From an uncultured Emticicia sp. (GTDB lineage: Bacteria; Bacteroidota; Bacteroidia; Cytophagales; Spirosomataceae): a stretch of 64,000 bases of DNA. Location: positions 248,001 to 312,000 of the forward strand of contig NZ_CALCZQ010000032.1 of assembly GCF_937903345.1 (NCBI RefSeq), given 5' to 3'. Positions 33,404-42,209 of this stretch are shown piece after piece. The notes beneath the pieces were generated by a model. That model was not told the DNA's origin. It searched no databases and saw only the letters and a program-made list of their open reading frames with translations. Position numbers and translations under genes: made by a program. Positions within the stretch are counted from its first letter, which is position 1. Every line of letters begins with the position of its first letter.

Positions 33404-36211
33404 ATGAAACAAGCATTGATTCTTATATTTATGTTGCTTTCATCTTTGGTATTTTCCCAAAATAAATCTGCTATAAAGGGGATTGTAGTAGATGAAAATA
33501 ATCAGCCAATACCATTCGCTACTATTAGCCTATTATCATCCAAGGATTCTTCCAATATAGCCAATCAACTGACAAAAGAAAACGGTGCTTTTGAATTTTC
33601 GGGGCTTTTGTTATCTAAGTATCTTTTCAAAATCTCGGTTGTAGGTTATGTAACTACCGTTCACACAATCTCTGTTGCAGAAAATATAACAGATTTAGGG
33701 AAATTACAGGTAAATAGTGCCGATAATTTTTTGAATGAAGTGGTTGTGAAAGGAAATAAAGAACCAGTTGCTGTTAAGAAAGATACGCTTGAGTTTGATG
33801 CGGGCGTGCTAAAACCCCAGCAAAACGATAACCTTGAAGATTTATTGAAGAAAGTGCCAGCTCTTGAAATCGACGAAAATGGAGGTATAAAAACCCAAAA
33901 TAAGGTAGTTAAGAAAATATATATTGATGGTAAAGAGTTTTTTGGAAACGACCCACAACTAGCCCTTAAAAATCTTCCAGCCGAGTCGATAGAAAAGATT
34001 CAAGTAGTAGAAAAAAAGACCGAACAAGCTGAGTTTTCGGGTGTTGACGATGGCGAGCGAGAGATGGTGATAAATGTAACACTTAAAAATACCCACAAAA
34101 AAGGTACGATGGGCTTTGCATCGGTAGCAGGAGTTCCACAAATCGAGAACAATCAAGGCTATTACAATGCTAAAACATCGATCAATCGCTTTAGTCCGAG
34201 TCAGCAGTTTTCGGTCATAGGTTTGTTCAATAACCTAAATCAGCAAGGTTTTACGCCGCAGGATGCTGCCAATTTTTCGAGTCTAAATTCACAGTCGAAT
34301 CGTGGCGGTGGGGGAGGTAACGGCTCGGCAAATGTCAATTTACCGATAGTGGTAGGTAAACGCCCCGGAATAACTACTACCGAAGGAGTCGGCTTTAATT
34401 ACAATAATCAATATGCCAAAAAATCTTCTTTACAGAGTAGCTATTTTTTCAATGTAAGCAAAACCAATTTAGTTAGAAACTTATTTCGACAAAGTTTTTT
34501 GCCTGCAAAAACCATCAATACAGACCAAAATACCAAGCAAAATCGAAATATTTTCAATCATCGACTTAATGCAACGCTTACGCATCAGTTCGATGAACGA
34601 AATCTTTTGAAATTTACAACTGCCCTAAATACCGTCTCGGGCGATGCTTTTACGAATAGCATCTCAAAAATCAGTACTTTTACGGTTGGCGATACTATCG
34701 AAAATAATTCAAATCGAAATGTTCGGAATCATTCGCAGGGAATTAGCTTCAATAATAATCTTCTGCTGCGTCATCGCTTTACTTTGCCCCGTAGAACCAT
34801 CAGTTTGAATAGCGTTTTTAATTTGAATAATGACAACAATGATGATTCGACAAATACTTTGAATAGCAATCAAGTTAACGGAGCAATTGTCGAGCGAATC
34901 ATTAAGCAAGAAAATGACCGCCGAACAACGCAACAAAATCAGCGGATTCAACTTTCATTTACAGAGCCTTTGGCCAAAAATATGACACTCGAAGGAAATT
35001 ATGCTTACCAACATAACATAAATCGCTCAAATTTTGATTTTTGGGATATTGTGAATAATAATTTAGTGCAGAATTTTGCGTCAAGCAATTCGTATAGTAG
35101 CAATTTTAACTTCCAACAGGCTGGTTTTAAGGTCAATAGCGAAACAAAAGAAAAAACTTTAATGTTTGGTGTTTTTTATCAAAAATCGGTTTTGCGAAGT
35201 ATTGTAAAGCGTGCAAGTGATAATGTTTTGGAGCGTACATTTCAAAATGTTTTGCCTTCGATGAGGTATTCATTCAGAAAAAATGCAATGAAAAATACTG
35301 ATAAAAATAGTAAACAAAATAACAAAAATAATAACATTACGCTTGAATATAATACTGCTATTAATGAGCCATCAGTGCGGGATTTACAGCCAATTACGGT
35401 CAATAATAACCCGCAAAATATTGTTCTTGGAAACCCTAACCTTAAACCTGAATATATTCATAGACTAATCATCAATGAAAATATTTTTAACCCAAAATCC
35501 TTTACCAATATTGGTCTAAATGGTAATATGAATTATACTCAAAATGCCATTGGCTATGCCCAAACAGTTAGTGAAACCCTTGTTAGGACTACTCAGCCCA
35601 TAAATTTGCCGTATCGTTGGAATGCCAATTTAGGGTTTTATTATAATTTTTCGGTGGGTAAACAAAAAAACAAATTACGCTTTTCACTTAGTCCAAGATA
35701 CTTGGTTTCGCAAGGCAATAATACGGTCAATGGGGTGAATAATCTCAATACTCAAAATCAATATCGTGGCGATTTTAAAATTACTTATTTGACCGATAAA
35801 ATTAACTTTGTTTTCAGTACCAATTACCAAAAATCTTTCGTCGAATATTCGGTCAATAAAGAATTTAATCAGACTTTTTCGGTTTTTAAAAATACTACCG
35901 ATTTTCGATGGAAAATCACTAAAGAATTTACTTTCGCTACTGATTTTGATTATACATATTATCAAAGTTCAAGATTATCAAGCAATCTAAAGCCAATTCC
36001 GATTCTCAATGTGGCAATCAAACATCTTTTCTTGAAAAACAATCGTGGAGAATTGATGCTTTCCGTGCAAGATATATTCAAACGGAATGTATATCTTTCA
36101 CAACGTTCGGACGAAAATTTCTTTGAAATTGACCGTTCAAATGCTATTAGCAGGTATTTTTTGCTGACTTTTACTTACAATGTTAAAAATCAAGGAGGGA
36201 AGAAAAATTAA
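33404..36211 (+). CDS. TonB-receptor-like outer-membrane beta-barrel protein (OMP_b-brl_3 type)
   Basis: A 935-residue exported protein. The signal peptide MKQALILIFMLLSSLVFS supports the start at 33404 rather than 33359. Residues 22-105 are a carboxypeptidase-regulatory-like beta domain (AIKGIVVDENNQPIPFATISL). A plug-like segment follows (LEDLLKKVPALEIDENGGI...KKIYIDGKEFFGNDPQLALKNLPAESIEKIQVVE), then a long barrel typical of the outer membrane protein family PF14905, ending RYFLLTFTYNV. Such proteins lack a SusD partner; their ligands are mostly unknown, and some affect peptide or metal handling. Asn/Gln-rich loops are frequent in the barrel. It is convergent with the DUF4286 gene. Confidence 0.9.
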   Translation: MKQALILIFMLLSSLVFSQNKSAIKGIVVDENNQPIPFATISLLSSKDSSNIANQLTKENGAFEFSGLLLSKYLFKISVVGYVTTVHTISVAENITDLGKLQVNSADNFLNEVVVKGNKEPVAVKKDTLEFDAGVLKPQQNDNLEDLLKKVPALEIDENGGIKTQNKVVKKIYIDGKEFFGNDPQLALKNLPAESIEKIQVVEKKTEQAEFSGVDDGEREMVINVTLKNTHKKGTMGFASVAGVPQIENNQGYYNAKTSINRFSPSQQFSVIGLFNNLNQQGFTPQDAANFSSLNSQSNRGGGGGNGSANVNLPIVVGKRPGITTTEGVGFNYNNQYAKKSSLQSSYFFNVSKTNLVRNLFRQSFLPAKTINTDQNTKQNRNIFNHRLNATLTHQFDERNLLKFTTALNTVSGDAFTNSISKISTFTVGDTIENNSNRNVRNHSQGISFNNNLLLRHRFTLPRRTISLNSVFNLNNDNNDDSTNTLNSNQVNGAIVERIIKQENDRRTTQQNQRIQLSFTEPLAKNMTLEGNYAYQHNINRSNFDFWDIVNNNLVQNFASSNSYSSNFNFQQAGFKVNSETKEKTLMFGVFYQKSVLRSIVKRASDNVLERTFQNVLPSMRYSFRKNAMKNTDKNSKQNNKNNNITLEYNTAINEPSVRDLQPITVNNNPQNIVLGNPNLKPEYIHRLIINENIFNPKSFTNIGLNGNMNYTQNAIGYAQTVSETLVRTTQPINLPYRWNANLGFYYNFSVGKQKNKLRFSLSPRYLVSQGNNTVNGVNNLNTQNQYRGDFKITYLTDKINFVFSTNYQKSFVEYSVNKEFNQTFSVFKNTTDFRWKITKEFTFATDFDYTYYQSSRLSSNLKPIPILNVAIKHLFLKNNRGELMLSVQDIFKRNVYLSQRSDENFFEIDRSNAISRYFLLTFTYNVKNQGGKKN

Positions 36212-36215
36212 ATCT

Positions 36216-36518
36216 TTAAACTTCTTGTAGCAAGGTAGTAAATTCAACGAGTTTTCCTCTGAAAAGCATTTGGTACCTGTCCGAAATTCTTTCACGATGC
36301 TGCATTTCAAATTGCATAAAATCTTCCATGTTTTTGAAATGAAACTGAAACGCATAGGTTTTGTCTTCGTTTTCTTTTTCGTTGAGAAGCCGCATTACCT
36401 TAATTTCTTTCGGAAGTTTGGTCTCTAAAGCAAGTGGAATAAAATTTGTTTTCATCCATTTAACCCATTGTTCAGAGATTCTACTTTCGACATTAAATGT
36501 GATATTAAATAGTAGCAT
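36216..36518 (-). CDS. DUF4286 family protein
   Basis: A 100-residue small protein of the Bacteroidota DUF4286 family, function unknown. I choose the ATG at 36518 because the family starts with a strand like MLLFNITFNVE; the frame is open to 36605 but that extension is basic and not family-like. It has the ferredoxin-like dimeric alpha/beta pattern suggested by YAFQFHFKNMEDFMQFEMQHRERISDRYQMLFRGKLVEFTTLL. It is convergent with the barrel gene, only 4 bases apart at the ends. Confidence 0.85.
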   Translation of the reverse strand: MLLFNITFNVESRISEQWVKWMKTNFIPLALETKLPKEIKVMRLLNEKENEDKTYAFQFHFKNMEDFMQFEMQHRERISDRYQMLFRGKLVEFTTLLQEV

Positions 36519-36780
36519 GATTCGTTTTTTTGTGGAATTTGTCTTCCAATTTTTAGGTAAATTAAATTTTCTGTTGACTTTTGACCATTGCCTACGAGTT
36601 TTCATGGCAAAGTTCGGAAAGATTTTTGGTCTTGTGTCTTCTTAAATTAATTTTCTTTGCGTTATTTGTAGTTTGGAAGTGCAATTCTCTGAATTGTGAT
36701 TCATATTTATTTTCATCTGTGGAGACGCAGATAATTTCAGATAAAAATCAAAAAACTTTTACATATTTCTATTTAAATCA

Positions 36781-39243
36781 ATGTTTAAAAAATACACTCC
36801 TCATCTCATAGCGGTTGTTGGTTTTGTGGTGGTTAGCTTTATGTATGCTTCGCCACTTTTGCAAGGTAAAAGATTGGCCATGCACGACACCCAAATGGCT
36901 GCCTCATCGGCAAAAGAATTAAATGATTTTCATAAACAAACTGGCGAATGGGCTTGGTGGACAAACTCAATGTTTGGCGGTATGCCTGGCTATATGGTTG
37001 CGGGTGACTATGAAAATAGTCTTTCAACCAAGATAGGCTCATTTTATATTAACCTCATTCCATCACCAGCCAATGTATTGATATTGTTGATGTTGGGCTT
37101 TTTTGTGCTAATGCGAGTGCTGAAAGTCAATAATTGGCTTGGCTTTTTTGGTTCAGTAGCCTATGCTTTCAATACTTATAACTTACTTTTTCTTGAAGCA
37201 GGGCACGTTTCCAAAATCATCGCAATTGCTTTTGCACCTGCGGTTTTGGCTTCGTTTATAGCGGTTTTTAGAGGTAGATACGTGATTGGACTTGCCATGA
37301 CTACTTTCTTTATGGCAATGGAAATATACGCCAATCACCCACAAATTACTTATTATTTATTCTTTTTGCTCGGAATCTATGTGCTTTTTGAAAGCTATTT
37401 GCATGTGAAAAAAGGTAATTTCTCAGGGCTTTTGAAATCCTTCGCTGTAGTATTAATTGGCTCGGCAATCGGGCTAGGTACGCATAGTATGCACCTTTGG
37501 AATAACTTTGTGTACTCGAAAGAAACTACTCGTGGAAAATCAGAGCTTACACTCGGAAACCTCAATCAATCAGCCGATGGACTGGGGCGTGATTATGCCT
37601 TTTCGTATAGCCCTGGCCAAATAGAGACCTTTACCTTGCTAGCTCCTAATTTTGTTGGTGGCTCTTCTTCTGGAAATTTAGGTGAAAAGTCAGAAACCTA
37701 CAAAATGTTGATTAATAAGGGTGTAGATGCCACTACTGCCGCTCAATTTAGTTCAAATTTACCGCTTTATTTTGGGCCACAATCGTATGTTTCGGGCCCA
37801 AATTATTCAGGAATCATCATTTTGTTTTTGTTTATTTTGGGACTGATTCTTATCAAAGATGGACTTCGTTATGTGCTGATTCTTACCTCAATTTTATATT
37901 TATTTATTTCTTGGGGAAGTAGCTTTAGTGGCTTCAATTTCTTTATGTTCGATTATTTCCCTTACTATAATAAGTTTCGAGATAGTAAAATGATTGTAAC
38001 ACTCATGCACCTGTGTTTTGTTTTGGGTGCGATGTTGGGTGTGAATAAAATTATTGTCGATAAATTGACTTTCAACGACCTAAAAAAGCCTTTGATATAT
38101 AGTTTGGGAAGTTTATTGTTATTGATTTTAATAGGTTATTTTTCGCTTGATTTCCAATCTGCTCGTGATGCCGAAATGCTCAAAAGTATGGCTGAATCAA
38201 ACGGACAGGAGTTTGCCAATGCCTTTTCTGCTTCCATTAATGCAGACCGCAAATCAATGGTAACTGGCGACTTATTACGTTCAATATTCTTATTAATCGT
38301 TTCGGCTGGTTTGATTTGGGCTTTTACAACTCACAAAATCAAATCTACTGTTTTTGTAGCAATTTTAGGCGTTTTGACAGTTTTTGACCTGGCTTTGGTT
38401 GACAAACGATATTTCAATAATGATGATTTTCAAACTAAAACACGAGTAGCAGAAAGCTTTAATCCATCACCTGCTGATGAGCAAATCATGCAAGATAAAG
38501 ACCCCAATTTTAGAGTGGTCGATATGGCAACCAATCAAGGTTTCTTTGCCGATGCCACTGCTTCATATTTTCATAAATCTATCGGTGGTTATCACGGTGC
38601 GAAATTGAAACGAATCCAAGAATTATACGATAATGCCATGACCAAAGATGGTAAATATAATTTGTCGATTTTCAATATGTTGAATACTAAATATTTCATT
38701 ACACAGGGCCAAAATGGTAATCCTGTGGCTCAACAAAATCCTGATGCTTTGGGCAATGCGTGGTTTGTGGGTGAGGTAAAAACTGTCAAAAATGCTGATG
38801 AAGAAATGAAGGCTGTAGGTGACTTCAATCCTCGTGTAGTAGCTTTTGTGGATGAGCGTTTTAAGCAATATTTAACCAATACAAAACAAGATTCCACTGG
38901 AAATATCAAACTGACTGAATACAAACCTAATCATTTGACCTACGAATCTAATTCACCTTCAAGTCAAGTCGCTATTTTCTCGGAAATCTATTACCGTGGA
39001 AATGAAGATTGGAAATCGTACGTTGATGGTCAAGAAACGCCACATTTCCGTGCAAACTACGTGCTTCGTGCAATGACAGTTCCTGCAGGAAAACACAAAA
39101 TTGAATTCAAATTCCAACCTAAATCGGTGGTTGTAGGTGCAAAAATCGACTTAGTGGCTTCTATTTTGATGGTACTTATAGTGATGGGAGCTTTTGTAAT
39201 TGAATTTAGAAATAAGAAAAACAGCGATATTAAGCCAAGCTAA
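36781..39243 (+). CDS. YfhO-family multi-spanning membrane protein
   Basis: An 820-residue inner-membrane protein with about 12-13 transmembrane helices and a C-terminal extracytoplasmic domain. The N-terminal pattern MYASPLLQGKRLAMHDTQMAASSAKELNDFHKQTGEWAWWTNSMFGGMPGYM is highly characteristic of YfhO family proteins (GT-C-like fold). Their likely role is glycosylation of cell-wall or surface polymers from a lipid-linked sugar; the Bacillus protein is linked to lipoteichoic acid glycosylation, but the Bacteroidota substrate is unknown. The gene upstream is on the opposite strand and the downstream GNGPSL-motif protein may also act in surface polysaccharide synthesis. Identity as family is firm, function not. 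Confidence 0.92.
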   Translation: MFKKYTPHLIAVVGFVVVSFMYASPLLQGKRLAMHDTQMAASSAKELNDFHKQTGEWAWWTNSMFGGMPGYMVAGDYENSLSTKIGSFYINLIPSPANVLILLMLGFFVLMRVLKVNNWLGFFGSVAYAFNTYNLLFLEAGHVSKIIAIAFAPAVLASFIAVFRGRYVIGLAMTTFFMAMEIYANHPQITYYLFFLLGIYVLFESYLHVKKGNFSGLLKSFAVVLIGSAIGLGTHSMHLWNNFVYSKETTRGKSELTLGNLNQSADGLGRDYAFSYSPGQIETFTLLAPNFVGGSSSGNLGEKSETYKMLINKGVDATTAAQFSSNLPLYFGPQSYVSGPNYSGIIILFLFILGLILIKDGLRYVLILTSILYLFISWGSSFSGFNFFMFDYFPYYNKFRDSKMIVTLMHLCFVLGAMLGVNKIIVDKLTFNDLKKPLIYSLGSLLLLILIGYFSLDFQSARDAEMLKSMAESNGQEFANAFSASINADRKSMVTGDLLRSIFLLIVSAGLIWAFTTHKIKSTVFVAILGVLTVFDLALVDKRYFNNDDFQTKTRVAESFNPSPADEQIMQDKDPNFRVVDMATNQGFFADATASYFHKSIGGYHGAKLKRIQELYDNAMTKDGKYNLSIFNMLNTKYFITQGQNGNPVAQQNPDALGNAWFVGEVKTVKNADEEMKAVGDFNPRVVAFVDERFKQYLTNTKQDSTGNIKLTEYKPNHLTYESNSPSSQVAIFSEIYYRGNEDWKSYVDGQETPHFRANYVLRAMTVPAGKHKIEFKFQPKSVVVGAKIDLVASILMVLIVMGAFVIEFRNKKNSDIKPS

Positions 39244-39251
39244 ATGCTAAA

Positions 39252-39351
39252 TTTTACCACGATAGAAACAATAGAATTCACTTTTGACACAAAGCCGTTG
39301 AGATGTAGGACTTATGGTCAACGTCTTTCAATGGTGTCTATTGTGGTAAAA
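39252..39351. repeat. 100-bp imperfect inverted-repeat element
   Basis: The 21-base end at 39252-39272 and the end at 39331-39351 are inverted copies matching at 18 of 21 positions. A second pair nested inside, AAAGCCGTTGA (39291-39301) and TCAACGTCTTT (39318-39328), matches at 10 of 11. The element sits between two + strand genes. It may be a terminator, a structured RNA or a small mobile-element relic. Confidence 0.5.
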
Positions 39352-39374
39352 AAGACATTACATATAATCGGTAA

Positions 39375-40268
39375 ATGAGTAGAAAAATGTTATTTGACTT
39401 TTACATAAAAATTGGTGCCTTTTTCGAGAATTCGTTGCAGTCGGTGGTTTCGGTGGTGAAAGTGCTATTGTTATCTAAACTTGGGCTTCCTAAGTTTTCT
39501 AATCAAAAAACTAACGCTTCGATTTTGGGCAATGGCCCATCACTCAACCAAGCTCTTAACGAAAACCTTAGTTTTCTAAAAGAAACCGATATGTATTGTG
39601 TCAATCTTTTTGCTCTTTCAACGGCTTATGCTTTATTAAAACCACAAAATTATGTTTTGCTCGACCCTGCTTTTTTTATTTTTAATGAACAAAATGACAG
39701 CCGACAAGATATAAAAAAGACATTTGATGCCATAATTCAACAAACCGATTGGTCAATGAGACTTTTTGTTCCTGCTCGTAACCGAAATTCATATATCGCC
39801 AAGAAAATCAAAAAAGAACGCCCAAATATTCAAATTTACTTTTTTAATTATACTATCGTTAGAGGTTTTCCTGCTTTTAGACATTGGTTTTTTGAGCATA
39901 ATATTGGAATGCCACAATGTCAAAATATCTTGGCGGCATCACTTTATGTGGCTATCCTGCAAGACTATAAAAACATCTATCTTTTCGGTGCCGACCACTC
40001 GTGGCATGAAGAAATCAGAATTACGGAGCAGAATGAATTTGAAATGCGTCAAGTGCATTTTTACGACAATGCCACTCAAGTAAAACACGAAAAAGTAATA
40101 GATGTCCGAAATAATTCTCTTCCAAAGCTTCAGGCTCAGTTTTTGTCATTACACAAAGTATTTTATTCTTACGAAATCTTAGGAGCATTTGCCAAATTCC
40201 GAAAAATCAATGTCTTAAATGCCAGCAAGAAAACCTATATCGACGCGTTTGAGCGAGTAACGGTTTAG
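39375..40268 (+). CDS. GNGPSL-motif (MptE-like/DUF115-type) protein, polysaccharide-associated
   Basis: A 297-residue cytosolic protein. The key feature is the glycine-rich loop SILGNGPSLNQAL near residues 49-61, shared by DUF115 / MptE-like proteins found in capsule, flagellar-glycan and O-antigen loci, followed by a Rossmann-like pattern with YVLLDPAFF and YLFGADHSWHEEI. Family members are linked to nucleotide-sugar or sialic/pseudaminic-acid transfer, but exact chemistry is unsettled. No glycosyltransferase cluster surrounds it; the YfhO gene just upstream is the only related neighbour. Probability of a surface-glycan role is moderate. Confidence 0.7.
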   Translation: MSRKMLFDFYIKIGAFFENSLQSVVSVVKVLLLSKLGLPKFSNQKTNASILGNGPSLNQALNENLSFLKETDMYCVNLFALSTAYALLKPQNYVLLDPAFFIFNEQNDSRQDIKKTFDAIIQQTDWSMRLFVPARNRNSYIAKKIKKERPNIQIYFFNYTIVRGFPAFRHWFFEHNIGMPQCQNILAASLYVAILQDYKNIYLFGADHSWHEEIRITEQNEFEMRQVHFYDNATQVKHEKVIDVRNNSLPKLQAQFLSLHKVFYSYEILGAFAKFRKINVLNASKKTYIDAFERVTV

Positions 40269-40404
40269 TGGACTTGTACACTTCTGAATTGGAAATTAGT
40301 GATTGGCCTCTGGGGCATTTTATATAAATTTTTGATAGAGAGAGTAAATAAAAAGAGAGATGAAAGTTTTTAAACCTTCATTAGCTTGTAGAGTGCAGTA
40401 TTCA

Positions 40405-40530
40405 AAATTGATAATGTTAAACAGTGAAGACTGTAACCGAGAACCATAAACCGAGCATTTAAAACCGAATACTGTAAGTGAAAGACTGCAAACTAAGAAT
40501 TGCTAACTGAAGACTGGCTACTGTACACTT
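40405..40530. repeat. Degenerate ACTG-rich intergenic repeat
   Basis: This stretch contains many short near-copies of GAAxACTG, CTGTAAxCxGA and AACTGAAGACTG (for example GAAGACTG twice, GAATACTG, GAAAGACTG). Such strings recur between genes in other Bacteroidota and usually encode nothing. The agmatine-deiminase start follows at 40536. Confidence 0.5.
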
Positions 40531-40535
40531 TACAA

Positions 40536-41591
40536 ATGATACTTAAAAAAATGACTCCGAAACAACAAGGTTTTTTCTTTCCTGCCGAATGGCATACGCA
40601 TCGAGCAACATGGCTGAGTTTTCCGCAAAGTTCTGATTCTTGGGACTACGGCGATCGTTTAGAACGAATATATCCGGCATACATGAATTTTGTGAAAGCT
40701 ATTTCTGAAAGTGAAAAAGTATGTATTAATGCCAAAGATGCAGCTCATCAAGCAGTTATTTGGGGTTTGATAGAAAAATATGAAATAGATAAAAATCAAA
40801 TCGAAGTTCCGATTCATCCAAATAACGATTCTTGGTGTCGTGACCATGGTCCTGCGTTTTTGATAAATCCTGAAAAAAAAGAACGAATGATTGTTGAATG
40901 GGGATACAACGCTTGGGGAGGAAAATATCCACCTTATGATGATGACGACCAAGTTCCGGTGCGAATCGCCAATTACTTAAATCTACCTTACGTAGTGCCA
41001 GGAATAATTATGGAGGGCGGTTCTGTAGAATTTAATGGGGAAGGTACTGTTCTTACTAGTAAATCTTGTTTGCTAAACCCAAACCGAAACCCACATCTTT
41101 CGCAAGCCGAAATCGAAGATTATCTCTGTAATTATTACGGCGTAGAACAAGTGCTTTGGGTTACAGAAGGAATAGTTGGTGATGATACCGACGGACATAT
41201 TGACGATACTACTCGTTTCGTCAATGAAGACACTGTGTTGACAGTCGTAGAGTCTGACGAAAATGATGAAAATTATCACCCACTTAAACAAAACCTCGAA
41301 GACCTTAAAGCAATGCGTTTACTAAATGGTAAACCATTGAATATCATTGAGTTACCAATGCCCAATGCTGTTTATGATAATGGCATAAGATTGCCCGCTT
41401 CGTATGCTAATTTCTTGATAACCAATGGTTCAATCATCGTTCCAATATATCGTTGTGAAAAAGATGCTGTTGCTTTAGAAATCATTCAAAAATGTTTTCC
41501 GAAACATAAAATTGTGGGCATTGATGCCACCGAAATTATTTGGGGTCTTGGAAGTTTTCACTGCCTTTCGCAGCAAGAACCAATCATTTAA
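40536..41591 (+). CDS. Agmatine deiminase / peptidylarginine deiminase-family enzyme
   Basis: A 351-residue guanidine-modifying enzyme of the pentein fold. The catalytic set is present: CRDHGPAF (aspartate), DDTDGHIDDTTRFV (histidine) and SFHCLSQQEP at the end (catalytic cysteine). The frame extends to 40500, but I use the ATG at 40536; a further ATG at 40551 (MTPKQQGFFFPAEW) is also plausible and gives a start nearest to the family's usual FPAEW. The family converts agmatine to N-carbamoylputrescine, a polyamine step, or acts on peptidylarginine; the absence of a signal peptide favours agmatine. No N-carbamoylputrescine amidase is adjacent, and the conserved short protein downstream is broken. 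Confidence 0.9.
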   Translation: MILKKMTPKQQGFFFPAEWHTHRATWLSFPQSSDSWDYGDRLERIYPAYMNFVKAISESEKVCINAKDAAHQAVIWGLIEKYEIDKNQIEVPIHPNNDSWCRDHGPAFLINPEKKERMIVEWGYNAWGGKYPPYDDDDQVPVRIANYLNLPYVVPGIIMEGGSVEFNGEGTVLTSKSCLLNPNRNPHLSQAEIEDYLCNYYGVEQVLWVTEGIVGDDTDGHIDDTTRFVNEDTVLTVVESDENDENYHPLKQNLEDLKAMRLLNGKPLNIIELPMPNAVYDNGIRLPASYANFLITNGSIIVPIYRCEKDAVALEIIQKCFPKHKIVGIDATEIIWGLGSFHCLSQQEPII

Positions 41592-41648
41592 TGTGGAGCG
41601 AATCGAGAGAAAACCGCTACCAATTCGCAGTTTGGCACACAATTTCGT

Positions 41649-41673
41649 AAGAAAGTCCTAATTGGACGTTCTT
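41649..41673 (+). terminator. Hairpin after the agmatine-deiminase gene
   Basis: AAGAAAGTCC and GGACGTTCTT pair with one mismatch around TAATT, 58 bases after the stop. No T tract follows, so efficiency is uncertain. Confidence 0.4.
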
Positions 41674-41696
41674 ACTGGCAAAAACAACAACTAAAT

Positions 41697-42074
41697 ATGA
41701 GCATAAACTACCACAAGAAAACCTTCAAATCAGTCTCCAATACCATTAATGGTAAAGTTGGCTAACAAACACTTTTTCATTACCAACAGCATGGCAACGT
41801 CGTGTGGGCAGAATATAGCAGAGGAGTAAATTTGAAAGGATTTTTGCTGGCAAAGGTCATCGAAAATGATGACTTAGATATGCGTTACGAACACATCAAT
41901 ACAACAGGCGAAATCATGACAGGTTTATGCGTTTCAACACCCGAAGTTTTGCCCGATGGACGCATCCGATTACACGAAAAATGGCAGTGGACAGGCGGGG
42001 ATTTTTCGTCGGGCGAATCAATAATTGAAGAAATTATTCAAGAAAATTTCGTAAAAAGCGGAAATTTCGCTTAA
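41697..42074 (+). pseudogene. Conserved short protein with a single in-frame stop
   Basis: From the ATG at 41697 the frame reads MSINYHKKTFKSVSNTINGKVG, then TAA at 41763-41765 (codon 23), then QTLFHYQQHGNVVWAEYSRG... to a normal stop at 42074, 125 residues in all. Both sides of the stop align in register with a short Bacteroidota family (from memory annotated loosely as N-acetylglutamate synthase, pattern SNTxNGxV...FHYxQxGNxVWAxYxGG...TGEIxTGxC...PDGRIRLxEKWQW). All other conserved blocks are intact, so decay is very recent or the stop is a sequencing error. The open piece from 41802 could be re-initiated but lacks the first strand. Confidence 0.75.
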
Positions 42075-42209
42075 TTTTGACTTTTTATCAAACCTCTCGA
42101 TGTCCCAACATCATTTTGATGCGGTTTTCTATACTCACAAAAACAATATTCATCACAATAAATTTTAACGTTTACAGTTGTTTATTGAGGATGATTCTTT
42201 TATGCTTTT

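Noticed and set aside
41802..42074. 90-codon frame as a complete gene
   Set aside because: Conserved sequence extends upstream through the stop at 41763 to an ATG at 41697, so the frame is only the 3' part of a broken gene.
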